A stretch of DNA of 64,000 nucleotides from Mycobacterium sp. 1245805.9. GTDB taxonomy: Bacteria > Actinomycetota > Actinomycetes > Mycobacteriales > Mycobacteriaceae. Position 1 is the stretch's first letter, and every line of letters begins with the position of its first letter. Location: positions 62,001-126,000 of the forward strand of contig NZ_LZKR01000156.1 in NCBI RefSeq assembly GCF_001672915.1, written 5' to 3'. Positions 1-7,653 of the stretch are shown piece after piece. The translations under genes and the position numbers were made by a program. Under the pieces are notes generated by a model that ran no database searches, had not been told where the DNA came from, and saw only the letters and a list, made by a program, of their open reading frames with translations.

Positions 1-25
1 CCAGCCCCCATGCAACCCTTCCCGA

Positions 26-895
26 TCAGGCCGGCCCGAATGCGTAGCGGTGGTATTGCGCCATCTTGGCAAAGGCCTCCACTAGCGACATTGCCTTCCC
101 CATCACCCGCGCGGAGATCGGGAGTTGCGCGAAGGTGTAGGACTCGAACCACCGTTCCCAGGCCACGAGCCGCACACCCGGCACCGCGTCGACGATATCG
201 TCGGGCCCGTTGATCGCCCAGGACAGCGTGGATCCCGAACGGCGCACGACGCTATTGAGCCACTGCGACTTGATCCCGAGCCAGTTGAATGCGTCGAACT
301 GCAGCTCGCCTGAGCCGAAGTGGTCGACCATGCGGCGCAGCAGCCCGATGCCGTCCTGCTCGGTGAGATACATGGTCAGCCCCTCGCCGATCATCAGCGC
401 GGGACGGTCCGCGGGAATGTCCCCGAGCCAGGCCGGGTCGGTGACGGAGGCGGCGATGACCCGGTAGTGGTCGCGCGCGGGGTAGAGGTGCGCGCGCAGC
501 GCAGCGACGTCGGGGTAGTCGACGTCATACCACTCGACGCCTGGGCCTGGCCGCACCCGGAGGCATCGGCTGTCGAGTCCGCAGCCCAGGTGCAGCACGA
601 CAGCCCGCGGGTGTGCGGCGAGAAATTGGCGCACCCAGGTATCGAAGTGCGCGGACCGGGTGGTGACCGACGGCGCCCTGCTCGGCGTGATGGCGGTCTT
701 TTTCCAGTCGTAGTCGATGCGTTGGACGATCTCCTTCGCGTACCGATCGCCCAGGATCGGCGAGTCGAAGTCGGCGTCCAGCGCCTTGGCGTACAGCGTC
801 GCCAGCATCGTCTGGGGCGCCCCGCTGAGGTCGACGCTTATCCTTTCGGCAGTCACGCCGCCCGAGGCTAGTCGCGAGGCGACCGCCTCAGTCAT
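26..895 (-). CDS. LCM/TcmP-type SAM-dependent methyltransferase
   Basis: This 289-aa protein looks like a class I S-adenosylmethionine-dependent O-methyltransferase of the leucine carboxyl methyltransferase/TcmP family, which is expanded in mycobacteria. The SAM-binding glycine motif (LHLGCGLDSR) lies at about residues 101-110, followed by acidic WYDVDYPD. The N-terminus (SGAPQTMLATLYAKALDAD) is typical of the family, and the length is near the usual 280-310 aa. The substrate cannot be told from sequence. The gene ends 25 nt from the left window edge and follows the SnoaL/epimerase pair on the same strand. In M. tuberculosis two paralogous methyltransferases (Rv0145/Rv0146) lie near this place, but this one is a divergent member. 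Confidence 0.85.
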   Translation of the reverse strand: MTEAVASRLASGGVTAERISVDLSGAPQTMLATLYAKALDADFDSPILGDRYAKEIVQRIDYDWKKTAITPSRAPSVTTRSAHFDTWVRQFLAAHPRAVVLHLGCGLDSRCLRVRPGPGVEWYDVDYPDVAALRAHLYPARDHYRVIAASVTDPAWLGDIPADRPALMIGEGLTMYLTEQDGIGLLRRMVDHFGSGELQFDAFNWLGIKSQWLNSVVRRSGSTLSWAINGPDDIVDAVPGVRLVAWERWFESYTFAQLPISARVMGKAMSLVEAFAKMAQYHRYAFGPA

Positions 896-919
896 GTTGA
901 ACGCCCAGCGGCGCGGCGT

Positions 920-1939
920 TCAGCTCCGAGTCGCGCTCTTGCCCGTGGCGCCTTTCAGCTCCGCCCAGAATCGGGCCGCCTCGCGGATGGATTCCTCCAC
1001 CGGGCGTGGCTGCCAACCCAATTCGCGCATCGCCTTGCCGCTGTCGACGGGGGCTTCGGCGCGCATCATCCGCACCGACTTGAGGCTGAGTTCGGAGTCC
1101 TTGCCGGTGAGCCGCGCCCTCAGGCTGCCGAACGCGCCCAGGGCGTAGAGCACCGGAACAGAAATCGAGCGTCGCGGCGGCGGCACCCCCGCCTCGTCGG
1201 CCGCGATGCGCACGACATCGTTCAGCGCGAACATCCGCTCGGAGACCAGGTATCGCTCCCCGATGCGGCCGCGCTCGGCGGCCAGGATCATGGCCCGGGC
1301 GGCGTCGTCGACGCCGACGACCTCCAGCTCGATGCCGTTCATCAGGAAGGGCAGCTTCCCGAACACTGCGCCGGCGATGAAGGCGCCGTGCGGGGTACCG
1401 CCCCAGTCGCCGCTGCCGTACGTCGTCGAGACGCACATCGCGACGGCGGGCAGCCCGGCTTCGGCCACGTAGCGCATCACCAAATCCTCGGCCTGGACCC
1501 GGGATTGGACATAGGGGGTCAGCCCGCGCGGGTCGATGACGTCCTGTTCGGTCGCCACGTGCCCGTGTCGTCGGCCCACCGTCGCGTACGTGCTGGTGAA
1601 GACGAACCTGCGCAGGCCGGGCTCTTTGACGGCGACGTCGAGAACGTTGCGCAGGCCTTCGACGTTGGTGCGAAACAACGGCGACGGGTCACGCAGCCAG
1701 GCGCGGGTGTCGACGACGCAGTAGTAGACGTCGTCGACGCCGTCCATCGCCTCGCGCACCGTGTCGGTGTCGAAGACGTCGCCCTCAAAGCGGGTGACCT
1801 GCAGGTCGTCGATGCTGCGGGTGTTGGCTTTCGGGCGCACCATGACCCGCACGTCGGCGCCGTCGGCGACGAGTTGGCGGGTCACATGCGAACCCAGAAA
1901 GCCGTTGGCGCCGATGACGAGCTTGGGTTTGGCGCTCAC
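920..1939 (-). CDS. NAD(P)-dependent epimerase/dehydratase (Rv0139-like, 3beta-HSD-type extended SDR)
   Basis: A 339-aa extended short-chain dehydrogenase. The N-terminus has the Rossmann motif GANGFLGSH at about residues 9-17. I chose the GTG at 1939 because it overlaps the stop of the upstream gene by 4 nt (GTGA) and puts the dinucleotide motif at the expected distance; the open frame continues upstream but only through the neighbour. The catalytic Tyr sits in PYVQSR, so the usual YxxxK reads YxxxR. That could change catalysis or make this a binding-only protein. Family knowledge suggests oxidation/reduction of a hydroxyl on a lipid or sterol-like substrate. It is translationally coupled to the SnoaL-like gene behind a KstR-type site. 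Confidence 0.85.
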   Translation of the reverse strand: MSAKPKLVIGANGFLGSHVTRQLVADGADVRVMVRPKANTRSIDDLQVTRFEGDVFDTDTVREAMDGVDDVYYCVVDTRAWLRDPSPLFRTNVEGLRNVLDVAVKEPGLRRFVFTSTYATVGRRHGHVATEQDVIDPRGLTPYVQSRVQAEDLVMRYVAEAGLPAVAMCVSTTYGSGDWGGTPHGAFIAGAVFGKLPFLMNGIELEVVGVDDAARAMILAAERGRIGERYLVSERMFALNDVVRIAADEAGVPPPRRSISVPVLYALGAFGSLRARLTGKDSELSLKSVRMMRAEAPVDSGKAMRELGWQPRPVEESIREAARFWAELKGATGKSATRS

Positions 1940-2442
1940 TGTTGCCCACCGTTCTGTTGCATCCAACGCGCGGCGTCGTCGTCGAGGGTGCCCAGCTGCT
2001 GCGCCTTGCGACACCACTTCAGCCCTGCCCGCAGGAAGCGCAGCGGGTTGTAGATGTCTTCTTCGCGACTCCACAGGCCGTCGCCGGCATACGTGATGAT
2101 CGTGATGTTGGTGGCGCTGATGACGCTGCCGTCGCCGGGGTCGCGCATCGGGTTGTCGAGTTCGAGGATGACCCGACCGGTGGGCGGGTCGACGACCGAC
2201 CACAGCGTGGGGAACGCGACCATGTGGCTGCCGGGGAAGGTGGTCATCGTCTGCTTGATCCACTCGCGCACCTCGTCGCGGCCGCGCATGGTGCCCGCCG
2301 CGTGCTCGATGTACTCGACGTCCGGCGTGTACTGCTCGACCCAGGCGTCCCAGTCCCGGGTTTCGGCGGCCCGGGCGACCGTTTCCTCGAATTTCTCGAA
2401 GGCGGCGGCGAGTTCGCCGTGTGAGAACGTGGCGGTAGTCAT
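1936..2442 (-). CDS. SnoaL/NTF2-like protein (Rv0138-like)
   Basis: A 168-aa single-domain protein of the SnoaL/NTF2 fold (cone-shaped alpha+beta barrel), with the usual features DWDAWVEQYTPDVEYIEHAAGTMRG in two pieces: a helix with DWDAWVEQY and a strand with DVEYIEHA. Family members are small isomerases, cyclases or steroid-binding proteins; the reaction here is unknown. The ATG at 2442 is preceded within 22 nt by a perfect KstR-consensus palindrome, and the stop overlaps the GTG of the epimerase gene by 4 nt, so the pair forms one transcript. A TAGTTT hexamer just before the ATG could serve as a -10 for an almost leaderless mRNA. Confidence 0.85.
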   Translation of the reverse strand: MTTATFSHGELAAAFEKFEETVARAAETRDWDAWVEQYTPDVEYIEHAAGTMRGRDEVREWIKQTMTTFPGSHMVAFPTLWSVVDPPTGRVILELDNPMRDPGDGSVISATNITIITYAGDGLWSREEDIYNPLRFLRAGLKWCRKAQQLGTLDDDAARWMQQNGGQQ

Positions 2443-2450
2443 GCCAAAAC

Positions 2451-2464
2451 TAGAACACGTTCTA
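2451..2464. promoter_or_regulatory. KstR-type operator
   Basis: TAGAACACGTTCTA matches the published KstR consensus TNNAACNNGTTNNA at every fixed position. It lies 8 nt before the start codon of the SnoaL-like gene, where it would overlap that gene's core promoter. KstR is the TetR repressor of cholesterol catabolism, relieved by sterol CoA thioesters. Control of this gene pair by KstR is an inference from the match. Confidence 0.75.
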
Positions 2465-2524
2465 TTGACGTTTGTCGAGCATTGCTCGCCGGCGCCACGC
2501 GCCCGCCCGGCCGCTTGAGCGAGC

Positions 2525-2570
2525 GTGAAACTGTCGCGAGTTTCCGCGGGGAATTTCGCAACAGCTTCAC
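2525..2570. repeat. 46-nt palindrome, left flank of DUF559-type gene
   Basis: An imperfect palindrome begins GTGAAACTGTCGCGAG and ends TTCGCAACAGCTTCAC. It contains the stop codon of the DUF559-type gene. A second 46-nt element with the same ends lies just outside the other end of that gene (about 33 of 46 identical positions by eye). It could act as a terminator hairpin, or be the edge of a small mobile cassette. Confidence 0.7.
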
Positions 2571-3436
2571 CCTCGGCGATCCCATGCCGCCAGTACCCGC
2601 CAGATGATGCTGCCCTGTGTGTCCTCGGCGGTGACCCTGATATCGATCCAGCCCAACGCGGTGACGGCCTCGACGCGTCGGATGTCCTTGTTGAATCGCC
2701 GCCGGTCGGTGCGGTGCTGGTCGCCCTCGTAGTCGAGGGCGATCTTGAGTTCCCGCCATCCCATGTCGAGGACCGCGACGAGCTGGCCATACGCGTCGTA
2801 AACCGGTATCTGGGTCTCCGGCGGTGGAAAACCCGCTCGGATGAGCAGCAGACGCAGCCACGTCTCGCGCGGCGACTCGGCGCCCGGATCGACGAGACCC
2901 AACGCGAGACGGGCGTTTCGGACGCCGCGGCGACCTGGGTATCGCTCGGCAAGCAGCTCGACGGCGGCCACTTTGAGCCGCGTCGCTCGGGCGAGGGCAT
3001 CGATCAGGGCGACCGCCTCGTCGACCGGGTTGCGGCATGCCAGGTCGAAGGCGGTGCGCGCCGGCGTGGTCACCAGCATCCCGTCCACGACCGTTACCTC
3101 GTCGTCGGGCACCAGCGCAGACCATGTGCGGATTGCGGTCGGCGCGTGGCGATTCTCGTACAGGATTTCGGCCGGGGCTCGGTTGTCGACCCACTGTGCG
3201 CCGTGCACCGCCGACGCGGAGCGTCCGGCCACGACGGCGCGCCGGCGCGACCACAACCACGCCGCTCTGGCGCGCACCACCGCGGTGATCTCCGTACCGC
3301 TTTGGATATACACGTCGCGGTGGATCGCCTTGAATCGGGTGCGCAGTGCGTAGGGCGTCACACGGCCGGACGCGACGGCCTCGCTGCCGATGAATGGCTC
3401 TTCCACGCGCCGAAGTCTGCCCCGCGCGACCGACAC
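2567..3436 (-). CDS. DUF559-type protein, predicted PD-(D/E)XK (Vsr-like) nuclease fold
   Basis: A 289-aa protein of a family common in mycobacteria. The N-terminal part (PFIGSEAVASGRVTPYALRTRF) begins a winged-helix AbiEi-like region in which residues such as RTRFKAIHRDVY are recognisable. The C-terminal 110 residues resemble the DUF559/Vsr-like endonuclease fold, with D and E-x-K-like residues in VLDMGWRELKIALDYEGDQH. The role is unknown; defence, DNA repair or a selfish cassette are all possible. Start is taken as GTG 3436; GTG 3406 is an alternative and neither has a strong ribosome binding site. The gene sits alone between Rv0138-like and msrA, which I recall as adjacent in M. tuberculosis, and is bracketed by two similar 46-nt palindromes, so recent insertion is likely. 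Confidence 0.75.
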   Translation of the reverse strand: MSVARGRLRRVEEPFIGSEAVASGRVTPYALRTRFKAIHRDVYIQSGTEITAVVRARAAWLWSRRRAVVAGRSASAVHGAQWVDNRAPAEILYENRHAPTAIRTWSALVPDDEVTVVDGMLVTTPARTAFDLACRNPVDEAVALIDALARATRLKVAAVELLAERYPGRRGVRNARLALGLVDPGAESPRETWLRLLLIRAGFPPPETQIPVYDAYGQLVAVLDMGWRELKIALDYEGDQHRTDRRRFNKDIRRVEAVTALGWIDIRVTAEDTQGSIIWRVLAAWDRRG

Positions 3437-3448
3437 CCTTGCCCGAGC

Positions 3449-3494
3449 GTGAAGTGGTTGCGAATTTCCCGCCGGTTTTTGGCAACAGTTTCAC
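3449..3494. repeat. 46-nt palindrome, right flank of DUF559-type gene
   Basis: An imperfect palindrome begins GTGAAGTGGTTGCGAATT and ends TTGGCAACAGTTTCAC, 12 nt upstream of the DUF559-type start codon. It has the same length and near-identical ends as the element at 2525-2570. Because each copy is itself palindromic, direct and inverted orientation cannot be distinguished. Confidence 0.7.
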
Positions 3495-3576
3495 GTTCGG
3501 CGGACAACGCCTCGCCGCCAGCCGCGGCGGTTATGCGGGATAATCGGAAGATCGCAAACGACAAGGAGGGACCAGC

Positions 3577-4092
3577 ATGGCGGTGCATGGGAAGGCGATC
3601 CTGGCCGGCGGCTGCTTCTGGGGCATGCAGGACCTGATCCGCAAACAACCCGGCGTGATCGCGACCCGGGTCGGCTACACGGGCGGCGACGTCCCCCACG
3701 CGACCTACCGCAATCACGGCACGCACGCCGAGGCCATCGAAATCGTCTACGACCCGGCGGTCACCGATTACCGCACGCTGCTGGAGTTCTTCTTCCAGAT
3801 CCACGATCCGACGACGAAGAACCGCCAGGGCAACGACGTGGGGACCAGCTACCGCTCGGCGATCTTCTACCTCGACGACGAGCAGAAGCGGGTCGCTTTG
3901 GACACCATCGCCGACGTCGAGGCGTCCGGCCTATGGCCGGGCAAGGTGGTGACCGAGGTCAGCCCCGCGGGCGATTTCTGGGAGGCCGAGCCCGAGCATC
4001 AGGACTACCTGCTGCGCTACCCCAGCGGGTACACCTGCCACTTCGTGCGTCCCGGCTGGAAGTTGCCGCGTCGGGCCGCCGCCGGCAGCTGA
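3577..4092 (+). CDS. msrA: Peptide-methionine (S)-S-oxide reductase MsrA
   Basis: The 171-aa protein reduces the S-epimer of methionine sulfoxide in oxidised proteins, with thioredoxin as usual electron donor; it is cytosolic. The catalytic motif GCFWG is at residues 12-16 (Cys13), followed by TRVGYTGGDVPHATYRNHGTHAEA, which spans the substrate pocket as GYTGG and HAEA. The length matches actinobacterial MsrA. The ATG at 3577 follows a strong AAGGAGGG ribosome binding site. The gene is convergent with cyp138, whose stop lies 1 nt past its own stop. It corresponds in order to Rv0137c. Confidence 0.97.
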   Translation: MAVHGKAILAGGCFWGMQDLIRKQPGVIATRVGYTGGDVPHATYRNHGTHAEAIEIVYDPAVTDYRTLLEFFFQIHDPTTKNRQGNDVGTSYRSAIFYLDDEQKRVALDTIADVEASGLWPGKVVTEVSPAGDFWEAEPEHQDYLLRYPSGYTCHFVRPGWKLPRRAAAGS

Positions 4093-4093
4093 T

Positions 4094-5434
4094 TCAGTTT
4101 CCGGCGGGTCGCCGCCGGTGGACGACGATGCGCCCGCCGTTCTTGGGGGTGTAGGCGACACCGCGGGAGTACCACCGCTCGCCCGGCGCCGCCGTGGTCT
4201 CGATTGTGAACTCGCGCAGCACCGTTCGCAGCACCACGTCCATCTCCATGTTGGCGAACGCGGCACCCACGCAGCGGCGGGTGCCGCCGCCGAACGGGAT
4301 CCACGCGAAGGTGGACGGCTTGCCTCCGATGTAGCGCTGCGGGTCGAAGCGCTCCGGGTCGGGATAGATGTCGGGATCGTCGTGGATCTGCGAGATGCTC
4401 ACGATGATCGAATCCCCTTGGGGGAGGACCCATTCGCCGAGCTGGAAGGTCGGCGGAAAGACGCGGCGCGCGCAGAACAGGATGACGGTCCTGGCCCGCT
4501 GGACCTCCAGGATCGTCGCCTGACGCAGCTCGTTCCCGCCGTCATCGGCTTCCTCCACCAGGGCGGATAGCACGTCGGGGTGGCGGGTCACCCGCTCGAA
4601 CGCCCACGCCAGCGTGGCCGCCGTCGTTTCGTGCCCGGCGGCCAGGAGCGCGAGCAATTCGTCACCAATGTCCTTGTGCGACATGGGGGAACCGTCGTCG
4701 TAGGTGCTGCGCAGCAGGAGGGCGAGCACATCGGTCCGTTCGGCGAAGTTCGGATCCGCCCGCTCGTCGGCGATGAGCTTGTCGATAACGACGTCATATT
4801 GGCGCCGCCACCAGTCCAGCCGGCCCCACGGGGTGAACCGGCCATATGTCCGTTCGGGTTTCGGTAATACGGCCAGGCGTGAGCCCAGGGTGACCCAGGG
4901 CGGGATGAGACTGCGCAGCTGGTCCAGTTCGGCGCCGTCGGCGCCGAAGACCGCGCGCAAGATGGCGTTGAGCGTGATGCGCATCATCGAGGGCAGGGTC
5001 GGGAAGGGCTGGCCCTCCGGCCAGTTGGCCGTTTCGCGCAGGGTCTCCTCTTCGATGATGGCCTCGTAGTTCTTCATGCTCTTGCCGTGGAACGGCGGCG
5101 CCAACAGCCGCCGCCGCTGGCGGTGCTCGTCGCGGTCCAACGCGAACACCGAACCGGTGCCGAACATCCGGCTCAGGTTGGGCTGAATGTTGCCGAGCTC
5201 CTCGGGACTGGTGGTGAACACCTGCTTCGCCAGCTGCGGGTCGCACACGATAACGGCGCGACCGAAAATCGGGATGGTAAGCGTGAAGACGTTGCCGTAG
5301 CGGCGCGCCAACCGCTTGATCATCCCGCGCCGCGAGATCGCAAATCCGATGCCGGACAGCAGCTTCGGGATTCGCGCCGTGGGCGGCATTCTGACGGCGG
5401 GGGTGCCCGACGGGGCGATGACGACGTCGCTCAT
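4094..5434 (-). CDS. cyp138: Cytochrome P450 CYP138
   Basis: A 446-aa soluble class I P450. It has the I-helix oxygen-activation motif AGHETTAAT, an ExxR motif (EVQR), the meander, and the heme-binding loop FGGGTRRCVGAAFA with the axial Cys at about residue 388. I chose the ATG at 5434 (MSDVV) because GGGGAG precedes it and this N-terminus resembles Rv0136; the frame is open for 52 further codons upstream, across the operator region. The substrate of CYP138 is not established as far as I know. Divergent transcription from an adjacent TetR gene with twin operators suggests repression by that regulator and induction by a small molecule. Confidence 0.93.
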   Translation of the reverse strand: MSDVVIAPSGTPAVRMPPTARIPKLLSGIGFAISRRGMIKRLARRYGNVFTLTIPIFGRAVIVCDPQLAKQVFTTSPEELGNIQPNLSRMFGTGSVFALDRDEHRQRRRLLAPPFHGKSMKNYEAIIEEETLRETANWPEGQPFPTLPSMMRITLNAILRAVFGADGAELDQLRSLIPPWVTLGSRLAVLPKPERTYGRFTPWGRLDWWRRQYDVVIDKLIADERADPNFAERTDVLALLLRSTYDDGSPMSHKDIGDELLALLAAGHETTAATLAWAFERVTRHPDVLSALVEEADDGGNELRQATILEVQRARTVILFCARRVFPPTFQLGEWVLPQGDSIIVSISQIHDDPDIYPDPERFDPQRYIGGKPSTFAWIPFGGGTRRCVGAAFANMEMDVVLRTVLREFTIETTAAPGERWYSRGVAYTPKNGGRIVVHRRRPAGN

Positions 5435-5472
5435 GGCGTTGCTGCTCCCCATATCTACCCCGGATCCGAGGC

Positions 5473-5521
5473 GGTACCGCGGTGTACCAAAACCTTTCCG
5501 GATACGGTACTCTGTGGTACC
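5473..5521. promoter_or_regulatory. Twin operators GGTAC-N6-GTACC between cyp138 and tetR
   Basis: GGTACCGCGGTGTACC (5473-5488) and GGTACTCTGTGGTACC (5506-5521) are both GGTAC-N6-GTACC. Their starts are 33 bp apart, about three helical turns, so two regulator dimers would bind on the same DNA face. They lie in the 121-bp divergent promoter region, which fits joint autoregulation and cyp138 repression by the adjacent TetR protein. Confidence 0.75.
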
Positions 5522-5555
5522 AAGCCTGACAAGGGATTCACCGAAAGGGGGGGCC

Positions 5556-6161
5556 GTGACATCAGTGGTTGACGACGCGGTCCTGGCCAAGCCCGATGCG
5601 TTTCGGCTCCGGCTACTCGACGGCCTGGCCGCCTCGATCGGCGAGCGCGGCTACCGAACCAGCACGGTCGCCGACATCGTCCGCCACGCCCGCACCTCCA
5701 AGCGCACCTTCTACGACCAGTTCGCCAGCAAAGAGGAGTGCTTCCTGGAACTGCTGCGGGCCGACATCGAGAGGCTGGGCGAGAACATCGCCGCGGCCGT
5801 GGACCCGGAGGCCGACTGGCACCGGCAGATTCGTCAGGCCGTCGAGGCCTACGTCGAACACATGGAGGCCCGCCCGGCCATCACCTTGAGCTTGATTCGT
5901 GAGCTCCCCTCGCTGGGTGCTGTCGCTCGCCCGGTCCAGCGCCGCGGGTTGCAGCTGCTGTCCAACCTGCTGATCGACCTCAGCGCCAGCCCGGGATTCC
6001 GGCGCGCGGACCTGCCGCCGTTGACCGCGCCGCTGGCCGTGATTCTGTTGGGCGGCCTGCGCGAGCTGACCGCGCTGGCGGTAGAGGATGGCAGGCCGGT
6101 GCGCGAGATCGTCGAACCGGCGGTGGACGCGTCCATAGCCCTGCTCGGGCCGCGACACTAG
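5556..6161 (+). CDS. TetR-family regulator (Rv0135c-like)
   Basis: A 201-aa one-component regulator. The N-terminal helix-turn-helix reads TVADIVRHARTSKRTFYDQF (about residues 30-50), followed by the usual FASKEECFLELLRAD. The C-terminal ligand-binding domain is diverse. The GTG at 5556 follows the AAAGGGGGGG run and gives the length of the M. tuberculosis neighbour of cyp138; the open frame extends upstream only through the operator DNA. It most likely represses cyp138 and itself through the two GGTAC-N6-GTACC sites. The ligand is unknown. Confidence 0.9.
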   Translation: MTSVVDDAVLAKPDAFRLRLLDGLAASIGERGYRTSTVADIVRHARTSKRTFYDQFASKEECFLELLRADIERLGENIAAAVDPEADWHRQIRQAVEAYVEHMEARPAITLSLIRELPSLGAVARPVQRRGLQLLSNLLIDLSASPGFRRADLPPLTAPLAVILLGGLRELTALAVEDGRPVREIVEPAVDASIALLGPRH

Positions 6162-6194
6162 GTTTGATCGCGGACCCGACAGACGGAGGACGCG

Positions 6195-6407
6195 ATGCGG
6201 CTATCGACCCGGAACCAACTCAAAGGAACCATCACCGAGGTCGATCTCGGCGCCGTGATGGCGATCGTGAAGGTCAAGCTCGACGGCGGCGACCAGATCG
6301 TCACGTCGTCGGTCACCAAGGACGCGGCGGTCGACCTCGGCCTGGCGGTCGGTCAGCCCGCGACCGTTTTCATTAAGTCCACCGAGGTCACGATCGGCGT
6401 CGAGTAG
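6195..6407 (+). CDS. TOBE/Mop-domain molybdate-binding protein
   Basis: A 70-aa protein that is a single TOBE (Mop) domain: MRLSTRNQLKGTI starts it and TSSVTKDAAVDLGL is the conserved middle. Free-standing Mop domains (molbindins) oligomerise and store or buffer molybdate or tungstate in the cytosol. A GGAGG lies at the right distance before ATG 6195. It follows the TetR gene by 33 nt on the same strand, but a functional link is not obvious. No molybdate transporter gene is in view. Confidence 0.88.
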   Translation: MRLSTRNQLKGTITEVDLGAVMAIVKVKLDGGDQIVTSSVTKDAAVDLGLAVGQPATVFIKSTEVTIGVE

Positions 6408-6491
6408 CCATCGCGACACTTAACTCACGCCCCGACACCCCGAAAAACGCAGCAGCAGTTTAATTTTCGCCGCGAAGGAACGCGCGCAGCG

Positions 6492-7043
6492 TTACGGTCG
6501 ATGGCGTGTGTGCGTGAAGGCCACACTGGCCAGCATCGTTTGGGCCGGCCGCGACAGGCGCTGGCGGCCAAAGGCGAGCACCTTGCTCGGCTCCACCGCG
6601 AAGACGAGTGAATGGATCCCGGCGCGGTGGAAGCCGGCGTCTGTCGCCTCGAAATCCCAAGCGCCCTTCCACTTGGTCAGCCATGCCACGGCAAGACGCT
6701 CCAACGTTGACCTGTCGACGACGCGGCGTGCCTTACCTTCGACCACTACGTCGAGTCCCCGGTCCCAGGTGTTGCACCCCGTGGTGAGTACCACGTTCGG
6801 GTTGTGCGCCAGGTTGACGCCCTTCTGCTCCGTCTCGCCCGTGCCGAAGTACAGCACTCCGTCAAGCCACACCGCGACCAGCGGCGTGACGTGTGGGCGC
6901 CCGTCCGACCGCACCGTCGACAGCCAGCTGACCTGAGCCGCGGTCAGCACCTCGCACGCCGCGGCCCAGGTGGTGGGCTGGGTGCCGGCGTCACTGAACC
7001 GCTCGTCCAGCCGGGTGGATACGGAGCCCTGTTCGAACGACAC
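6492..7043 (-). CDS. PPOX-class flavin/F420-binding split-barrel protein
   Basis: A 183-aa member of the pyridoxamine-phosphate oxidase-like split-barrel family; in mycobacteria these bind FMN or F420 and reduce varied substrates. Recognisable parts are VSWLSTVRSDGRPHVTPL (substrate/cofactor strand) and LYFGTGETEQKGVNLAHNPN. Start GTG 7043 has GGGGAGG five nt upstream; an ATG at 7073 in the same frame lacks one. It is divergent from an HxlR regulator, which likely controls it. The exact cofactor cannot be told. Confidence 0.85.
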   Translation of the reverse strand: MSFEQGSVSTRLDERFSDAGTQPTTWAAACEVLTAAQVSWLSTVRSDGRPHVTPLVAVWLDGVLYFGTGETEQKGVNLAHNPNVVLTTGCNTWDRGLDVVVEGKARRVVDRSTLERLAVAWLTKWKGAWDFEATDAGFHRAGIHSLVFAVEPSKVLAFGRQRLSRPAQTMLASVAFTHTRHRP

Positions 7044-7068
7044 GTCGCCTCCCCAACTGATCTTATTT

Positions 7069-7118
7069 TGCAATCGGTTTTAGCGTAGGGCACACTGGTG
7101 CGTAAATGCAACCAGTTT
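7069..7118. promoter_or_regulatory. Direct repeat TGCAAYCRGTTT between PPOX and HxlR genes
   Basis: TGCAATCGGTTT (7069-7080) and TGCAACCAGTTT (7107-7118) differ at two positions and are 38 bp apart in the divergent promoter region. They are candidate half-sites for the HxlR protein. Confidence 0.4.
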
Positions 7119-7131
7119 GGAGCTGAGGGCG

Positions 7132-7644
7132 GTGCGTAAAGGGGCGCGATCGGGGTGCCCGGTCAATTTGTCGCTGGAGATCTTCGGGGACCGGTGGAGC
7201 CTGCTTGTACTGCGCGACATCATCTTCGGTGGCTCCAGGCACTTCCGTGAGCTGCTCAACGGCCCCGAGCGAATCTCGTCGAACATTCTCGCCGACCGGC
7301 TCGGCGCGCTCGTCGAGCACGGGCTGCTCACCAAGTCCGACGACCCTTCCCACAAGCAGAAGGTCACCTACAGCCTCACCGAGCAGGCGATCGAACTAGT
7401 GCCGGTTCTCGCCCAACTCACCGCCTGGGGGATGCGGCACCTTCCCGTCGGAGACGACTACGCCGCGCGCGGGACTGCGCTCGTCGCCGGTGGACCTCCG
7501 CTATGGGAGGACTTCATGGACGAGCTGCGCGAGACTCACCTCGGGCCACAAGCACGCAAGAAAGCCGCCTCACCCGGTCCCACCGTCGCGGCGCAGCTAC
7601 AGGCCGCTTACGAATCCGGCCGCCCGCACCCAGTCGACTCGTGA
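7132..7644 (+). CDS. HxlR-family transcriptional regulator
   Basis: A 170-aa winged-helix regulator. The hallmark N-terminal cysteine is in ARSGCPVNLSLEIFGDRWSL, then the recognition region FRELLNGPERISSNILADRL and the wing KVTYSLTEQ. HxlR proteins usually sense redox state or electrophiles and control a divergent oxidoreductase. Start is taken as GTG 7132; a TTG at 7117 in frame is possible. The C-terminal about 50 residues are longer than in minimal HxlR proteins. Its divergent neighbour is the PPOX-class gene. Confidence 0.85.
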   Translation: MRKGARSGCPVNLSLEIFGDRWSLLVLRDIIFGGSRHFRELLNGPERISSNILADRLGALVEHGLLTKSDDPSHKQKVTYSLTEQAIELVPVLAQLTAWGMRHLPVGDDYAARGTALVAGGPPLWEDFMDELRETHLGPQARKKAASPGPTVAAQLQAAYESGRPHPVDS

Positions 7645-7653
7645 TGCCTCGGT

